Shown here: positions 58,363-64,000 of the stretch, in pieces
Layout: each line of letters opens with the position of its first letter
How positions within the stretch are numbered: position 1 is the stretch's first letter
Assembly (NCBI GenBank): GCA_963169105.1
Contig: OY720632.1
Span: 2,542,001-2,606,000 of the forward strand
DNA: 64,000 nucleotides
Direction: 5' to 3'
Source of the DNA: Ceriagrion tenellum
Taxonomy: Eukaryota > Arthropoda > Insecta > Odonata > Coenagrionidae
Notes under the pieces: model-generated
What the model saw: only the letters and a program-made list of their open reading frames with translations
Told to the model about the DNA's origin: nothing
The model's database searches: none
Program-made: the position numbers and the translations under genes

Positions 58363-58869
58363 TTAACCCTTAACCAGTAACGTGCAATTATTGTCACACT
58401 ACCTGTGACGTGTGGCATGGAAGACCGCAATTTATTAAATATTTATAAAATGTTGTTGCGATATTTTGATTAGATGATTTTGTATGCCTCTCAGAACTAT
58501 GTCTTTAACGCATATTTTATTTTATAAATCACCAACACTAACCATTTTATCAGGGTAAATTATTATTTGAATTAGGATTTTAAAAATTGAAAGAAAAAAC
58601 AAATTATTATTTGAGTCATAAATCATTAATGTTTTTCTTCAGTTGAAAATAAGGTCTAAAATGTTTGAGTAGTATACTATTGGTAATGAAATTTGCTATT
58701 GATCAAAATTATATTTTTTCCGAAAAATCCCTCACACCTCCATACTGGCAGTCTTTACAAATTATTGTGTGCGTTCTAATCTCACGGGGTTTTTACTTTT
58801 GAAACACAAGAAAGAAGTTTCCCGCTTTTTTATGAAGGGTACAATCTACATGTAGTCAGCTTCTCTAGC

Positions 58870-59850
58870 TTTTCCACCTCTTCTGCCTATTCCAACGTTA
58901 AGTGGAGAATCTGTCCGATACTTATTCTCACCTGTCTTGGAAGTATGGGATTAGACATTCTCCTCAAGTGGGGCCTTACTAGCTAAGCAGCGACCAATTT
59001 TATAAAATCAAACCTTGTCATATCTTTTTTGCCTTTCGCAGACTGCCAAAGCACAAACAAAGGAAATATCTGATAGTCTGAAAAACACTACCATTGGTCA
59101 CCTCCTTGTCCTTTGGCTGGACGAGTATCCACAACACATTTTATTTAATGTATCTACGCCACCATTGATCACGTCATAAAATGCTATAGATTTTGGCTTC
59201 CCTGACTCGATGCTGTCGCTCTCCCTGTGGTGCATTGAGGAAACCAAACAAACAGCCCTATTTCTCTTCGGAATATGGGAAAATATATGAGTCTTGTTAG
59301 CTGAGAATCCATGCAGTGAAGAGCCCACTATATGCCCTTCAGATGGCCTGAACTAATTAGGTATTTCCCTTTTACTTTTTCTAATTGTGCCAACGTATGA
59401 CATGTCCTTTTCCAATCAACTTTTCTACCAGCTCGATACACGTGGACCAATTATCCACTGTGATGTTCCTACGGGACCCCATGATTAGCTCAGAGAGAGG
59501 AAGAACAGATTGAGTTGGCTTCCACAACTTTTGCTATTCCTCTGACAAACCTAACCCAATAGTGTGTTTTCCTTCATATAAATACGAATTACATGATAAC
59601 TGTTTTTAGCGTCAGTCAAGCGCATCATTTTCAAACCATACTTGGTTGGCTTGTTTGGGATATACATTTTGAAACGGCAACGACCCCTGAAGGCAATTAA
59701 CATTTCATCAATGCAAGTTGCGATGCCCAATGAATAGCAGCGTTGGGAGTTCTTTACTAGATGGCATGATAAATCGGAAATCGGAGCAACCAGGTCAGTT
59801 TGTTATCAGGTCATTCTTTCCGCATGTTTATCAAAACGGAGACTTGTGAA
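58870..59850 (-). pseudogene. piggyBac transposase (degenerate)
   Basis: Minus strand. The catalytic-core block reads CIDEMLIAFRGRCRFKMYIP and then NKPTKYGLKMMRLTDAKNSY (about 59720-59590), ending at a premature stop after NTLLG. It contains a catalytic Asp (IDEM). Next the frame 59098-59328 gives KPKSIAFYDVINGGVDTLNK and CCGYSSSQRTRRW, the GGVD block holding the last catalytic Asp. C-terminal pieces follow: FDFIKLVAA-stop-LVRPHLRR (about 59020-58960), then a Cys-poor remnant of the terminal cysteine-rich domain near 58870-58750. Frameshifts and stops make it inactive. Active enzymes excise precisely at TTAA. Confidence 0.85.
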
Positions 59851-60248
59851 AAGAGCAGAGGATTTCACACAATCCGTGCTTTGGCATTTCCTGACATTCC
59901 TCTCCACTCACGCCCGGCGTGTGTCCTTGTGTCAGACGGCCACCAGGTAGGAGGATGTTGAGCACGAATGGTCGCTGACATCACACAGACACAGGCAATA
60001 AACAGGGGCGGCGGGAGTCGCCTGGGTTTTCCGACCACTAGCAAAACTCCAAACTGAAGTGTTTTTCAAGTTGTGGTATAAAACTAGCCGACAAGGATAG
60101 TATATAAAAATAGTCAAAAAATATATTTCTCAAGAACCAGGAAGTAATGGCACTCGCAGTGCGACGCTTTACTCCCAGTTTTTTCTCTGGCACTTTTCCA
60201 TTTCTTCCGGCTGTAAAATTCATTGTTTTGATGCACGTATCCCAAGGA

Positions 60249-60500
60249 CTAAATCAGAGGCCAATTACCCAACGAAGGGTACAAATGAATAGCACAAGTG
60301 AGGCATGAGCACATGCTATTTCGGGATTCTAAGTCATTCTCCCGGCATACGTGACCTGCATATTGCTTACAAGGAGTGCAGGCACTTTTCACATTTAAAT
60401 ACAGCTCTTTTGGAATCATATCCACCAACATAGCAACTAGTGATTTTTCCAATTTAGTGATGTGAGGTCTCACAGACTGTTCATTAAATTCAAATGCCAT
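60249..60500 (-). pseudogene. Cys-rich fragment, possibly a second piggyBac C-terminus
   Basis: An 83-residue minus-strand frame reads ITKLEKSLVAMLVDMIPKEL, then a Cys-rich stretch with C-PC near residue 42 and CSCLTC near 68. The order (helical segment, then a CxxC-type domain) resembles the C-terminal end of piggyBac-like transposases. But it lies upstream of the catalytic core on the same strand, so it is either a second fragment or a rearrangement. Confidence 0.3.
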
Positions 60501-60511
60501 TTTACAGAAAT

Positions 60512-60960
60512 CTTACTAATATATAAAAATCTAGTGGTGTCTGTCTGTCTGTTACTCAATCACTCATAAACCAATGAATCGATTGAACCAAAATTTGGCA
60601 GGAAGAAACTTGATATATCTGGCTCACGCATAGGCTATAGAACAAGGGCCTTGGGGCCCTAGAAGTGGCCAAAAATTGGCCCTGGAAGATAATTCTTGCC
60701 TGTATTAGAAACATGTAAAATATACCTATACTGAATGTACAACAGTCATGAGGTTGTAAGTCACGCTGGGGTCCCAGAGGGCCTAAGGTTCCAAAAGAAT
60801 GCTTTCTTAAAAGCCTCATAAGTATTGAACAAAGTGAACCGATTTTAGTGAAATTTTCACACATGGGATCAGTTAAGCTTTTTTAAGGAAATTGGGACTA
60901 TAGGGAAGGCCCCTGGACCCCAAGGGCAGCGTATTGGGCCGTCTGGTGTCTTATGTATTT
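60512..60960 (+). repeat. Helitron-like leader module (tentative)
   Basis: The run begins TCTTACTAATATATAAAAAT and continues with GTCTGTCTGTCTGTTACTC and AATCGATTGAACCAAAATTT. A second, diverged unit ends with GAACCGATTTTAGTGAAAT at about 60838-60856. This theme recurs in many insect genomes, often at Helitron 5' ends (which begin TC). I could not find the CTRR end and hairpin, so the class is uncertain. Confidence 0.3.
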
Positions 60961-61583
60961 GAAAAACTCAAGTCATTTAAACATTTTGGTTCAAGTGCAG
61001 AGGTTTCTCTTTTTGCATACTTTAATTAGTTCTACTAAAGACAGAAGGCTATAGCTTTCGCCATTAGATGGATAAAAGATTGCAGTTTCTTATTTTTTCA
61101 TTCAATTTTCTTATACGGATAAAATTTCCCTAGAAATCGCGTTTTTCTTGTCAAAACTATGAATTTTACTTCTGTCAACAATAGGATATTTCCTTGGTAA
61201 ACATGGAATTAAAATTAGCTTTAGAAGAGAAATGGGGCCTTAACAATGGCAGCTGGGTTTTATATCTATAGATAGGTATTACAGTGGAAATCTAGGCCGT
61301 ATACTGAAATGTTGCTGATTACGATATTTTCAGGGATATTTTTGCCTAAAATTGGCAAAATTCATTTCAAGTGGACTAATTTAAGTTGGACCCATGTAAA
61401 ACAGGAGAATGCCACAATGTTATATTAATTCGGAAAGCCTCTGGAATGCAAATGGCCTGTAGTTTAGTTTCCATATGTTACCGCAAAAGAATGTCGAAAC
61501 TCTGTTCACATACTGTAATGCTGTTTTCATCTGCTGAATTAAAAAATAGAACTAAAATTATAGCTGATTTGCCTAGAAAGAAA

Positions 61584-61670
61584 ATGCACCTCATGAGCGA
61601 CTCGAACCTACAACCTTGGTATCAGCATTAATCAACTCTAACCACTAGGCCAGTTCGGTAACAACAATTC
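61584..61670 (-). repeat. tRNA-like SINE head or tRNA pseudogene
   Basis: On the minus strand TGGCCTAGTGG (complement of 61642-61652) is a perfect RNA polymerase III box A, and GGTTCGAGTCG (complement of 61598-61608) is a box B with one mismatch, at tRNA-like spacing. Acceptor-stem pairing is not evident, so it is not a working tRNA gene. Confidence 0.5.
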
Positions 61671-61990
61671 ACGCGAGGTTTAAGTACATAAATAGTACAT
61701 ACTGTGTGACCCATGCGCAATTGATGGCTAATTTCTGGAAAATACGAATACTGATTTCATCGTAAGTTAATTTTATTATGCCCTGTCTTTCTTTCATCCC
61801 CTGTTGAATTTCAACAGGTATCATTGCTAGTACAGAATAAATTTACAAAATTTTGAGAATGCTACATCCTTATTAGACGAAAATATGAAGGTAAAAGAAT
61901 TACAGACATTTCAAAAAAGCTGTTTGAAAATATTCATAATTTAAAAATTTCAGCGGTCTGTCAGACCGCATGTCACTGGTTAATGGTTAA

Positions 61991-62579
61991 AACAGGCTTG
62001 TAAGAGCAGCGGAGAAACAATAGGAGCAGCGGAAATTAGGAGGGTAAAGAAGCAATGGGCTACGGAAGAAATGACTAGGAAAAAGGAGGAGAGAAGGCAC
62101 TGGAAAAACTTCAACACCAACATAGGTAAAGCAAACTGAAAGGAGTTAAATAATGAACTACAGCAAATAACCAATCAGGCGAAGGAAAATTGGTTGAAAA
62201 GGCAATGCGAGGAAATGGAGAAACTGCAAAAAGAAGGGGAAGTGGGTGCATTACATGCAACAATAAAATTGCTATCGGGAGGTAAGCAAGGGCAAACGGT
62301 ACCAAAGATTAAGGACAAGAGAGGTAGAATATTAATTGAGCAGGAAGATATTCAAGAAAGATGGCGAGAATATGTGAAGGAGTCATATGACAGTGATAGT
62401 AGACCTGCTAATTTAGATTGAACAACCTTGGGCCAATGATTCTAGACAGTGAAATAGAGAAATCATTGAAAGAGATGAGGGAAAGAAAAGCTGTAGGAGT
62501 AGACAACATACCTTCGGAGCTGCTAAAGGATATAGGAAATTAAGGTATGCAAGCTTTCTTCGAACTTATACAAAAGATC
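61991..62579 (+). pseudogene. RTE-like LINE, pre-RT region (continuation after piggyBac)
   Basis: The LINE resumes after TTAA with a pre-RT linker: VKKQWATEEMTRKKEERRHW (about 62040-62100), NWLKRQCEEMEKLQKEGEVG (62190-62250), and a DKRGRILIEQEDIQERWREY block continuing VKESYDSDSRPAN (62310-62415). After a stop it continues LKEMRERKAVGVDNIPSELL (about 62468-62530), the start of the RT. It is then cut by the R1-like LINE at 62580. Confidence 0.8.
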
Positions 62580-64000
62580 TTTTTTTTTTTAACGAGGAGA
62601 AAAATCTTCAAAAGACACCAACCACACCTATTAGTAGTGTCAGATTTTTACTGACTAAATAACTCCCCTTTATCTTCTGTACCAAGACTGGGTCTAATCT
62701 TTTGAGTATTACTACAGCCTTGGCTTTGTCTTCAGGCTTCTCATTGTATTAGAACGTTCTGTTCATTTGCGGCCTTTCCCCTAAGGATCTTGGCCACCAT
62801 TGTTTCAACTAGTTTCCAGTGTTCCTCTTGTTCTAGGCATCTGTGGATAATGTAGTCCCTTGTCAGGCATCCCATGGCTGAGATACATTTTCTTCTCTCT
62901 CGGTCCCACTGTCTGCAAACTAGCACCATACGTTCTGCTGTGTCCTCCTCACCACAGTACCTGCAATTCGCAGTCTCCACTTTATTAATGCAAAGAAGGT
63001 ACTTACAAAAGATCCCGTGGCCTAATAAAAATTGATTAAATAGAATTGCTTGTTTCACCGTGGCTCCTTTTAACCCATCTGGCCACATCTAGGATAAGTG
63101 ATTTTGTCCATGCCCCTGCCTCCATATTTCTCCGATGCTCCTGCAATTTCTTAACAGCCTCTCTCATGCTTCATCTCGATCCATGCCTCTATATCGCTCC
63201 AATTTTTCTTAGGCCATAAGCTCCAGAGGTGGGATCCCTGCAATGACAAAGGCCGCTTTGCAGGATATTGTTTAGAATCCACTGCACACTCTCAGGGGCA
63301 TTCGTCTGTGTACTCTCTACATTTGGTTTATTGCTTTTGTGGAGTCCAATGCTCAATGTTATCCAGACTGGTATCGCATAGAAGGCTGTGGATATAACCA
63401 CCGATGACAACAATTTTCTCTTGCTTGGACTAGATCCTTGTGTGTTTGTCATTAGTCTGCAGAGCGCTCCAGCCACTCGAGCGCATTTCATTGCAATCTC
63501 TCCTATGAGTGGTAGAAAAGATCTTCTGTGGTCTAGCCACACTCCTAGATATTTCAGCTTAGGGACTGGTCTCACGCTGTTGTCATTAACATTAAAGACG
63601 ATGTCTGCAAGCACTCTCCTTCCTGCCATCACGATCGCTTCGGTTTTTTCTGGAGCTAATTCCAGTGAGTGATCTTGAAGCCATTAGCTCCCTATTCTGA
63701 TTGCCTAGTTGACATTCCTCATGAGTTCTCCCTCTGTAACTGCCGTAGCCACTAACACCACGTCATCTGCTTAAGCCAAGAGCTGTATACCTCCTGGTGG
63801 CCGAAGACGTAGTACACCATCATAGAGCAAGTTCCACAGAGTTGGTCCCAGGTTGGACCCCTGCGGGACTACAATGGTGACCTCAAGCTCTGCACTTCCC
63901 TCTTCTGTTTCCATCATCACTTTTCTTCCTCGCAGGTACTGCTGCATCATGTGCCGTAGGTAGGGGCTGATCCCCCTTTTCTGGAGTGCATCCAAAATCA
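62580..64000 (-). pseudogene. R1-like LINE, ORF2 3' part (runs off window)
   Basis: Minus strand, entering at the window end. RT B-box: VPQGSNLGPTLWNLLYDGVL (63771-63995), then LRPPGGIQLLA and a stop where the YADD-type box should begin. Thumb: MMAGRRVLADIVFNV, KLKYLGVWLDHRRSFLPLIG and SKRKLLSSVVISTAFYAIPV (63189-63632). The C-terminus (62741-63088) has FNQFLLGHGIFCKYLL and a CRYCGEEDTAERMVLVCRQW zinc-knuckle-like block, as in R1/R2-group ORF2. The 3' end is an 11-T run at 62580-62590, i.e. a poly(A) tail on this strand, abutting the RTE-like LINE. Dead copy, since frames break. Confidence 0.85.

Larger units (their letters stand above)
58363..61990 (-). mobile_element. piggyBac-like DNA transposon
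   Basis: The element proper is 58367-61986, with TTAA on both sides (58363-58366 and 61987-61990). The left end reads CCCTTAACCAGTAACGTGC and the right end, inverted, reads CCATTAACCAGTGACATGC: 19-bp ends with three differences. A subterminal palindrome CGGTCTGTCAGACCG sits just inside the right end (about 61954-61968). The transposase lies on the minus strand. LINE sequence continues on either side, so the element landed in an RTE-like LINE. A Helitron-like leader module (about 60512-60950) and a tRNA-like SINE (61584-61670) may have inserted into it later. Confidence 0.85.

Overview
The window looks like gene-poor arthropod DNA, most likely from an insect with a large, transposon-rich genome. 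It is AT-rich, and I can recognise only one ordinary host gene: a TMEM186 homologue, a mitochondrial complex I assembly factor, near 51.5 kb. Almost everything else I can identify is mobile-element debris. I see no bacterial operons, CRISPR arrays, rRNA genes or functional tRNA genes. The element mix (R1-like, jockey-like, CR1-like and RTE-like LINEs, a Penelope-like element, copia, Transib, piggyBac, P, hAT and PIF/Harbinger) is typical of insects and other arthropods. I cannot name a species.

Layout. 0-5 kb holds mostly unassigned sequence with two GC-rich islands. 5.2-12.2 kb holds an RTE-like LINE tail, a degenerate CR1-like LINE on the minus strand, and several copies of a ~0.55 kb MITE-like repeat bounded by TTAA; another complete copy lies at 19.8-20.4 kb. 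13-20 kb carries a widespread arthropod repeat, a tRNA-like foldback, a Penelope-like element with a GIY-YIG endonuclease and an internal inversion, and a tRNA-derived SINE with clear 13-bp target-site duplications. 20.8-24.2 kb is a Transib DNA transposon, the RAG1-related superfamily, with matched terminal repeats shaped like V(D)J recombination signals. A second MITE-like element (24.46-25.02 kb) and a LINE fragment follow.

28-37 kb is a LINE graveyard. A CR1-like reverse transcriptase fragment abuts a 539/539-bp inverted repeat that encloses an SGNH-type ORF1 and an endonuclease fragment. Then come a ~140-bp-period minisatellite and a long degenerate jockey-like LINE. 38.7-41.0 kb is a broken P-element transposase with an N-terminal THAP-like segment. 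44.1-45.8 kb holds a hAT remnant.

Nesting is clear at two places. A copia element (46,162-50,397, TSD AATGC) sits inside a LINE reverse transcriptase. A piggyBac-like element (58,367-61,986, TTAA target) sits inside an RTE-like LINE, whose distal part is in turn broken by an R1-like LINE that runs off the window end. A PIF/Harbinger fragment lies at 53.75-54.14 kb. All assignments rest on reading motifs by eye; exact family, clade and age need database comparison.
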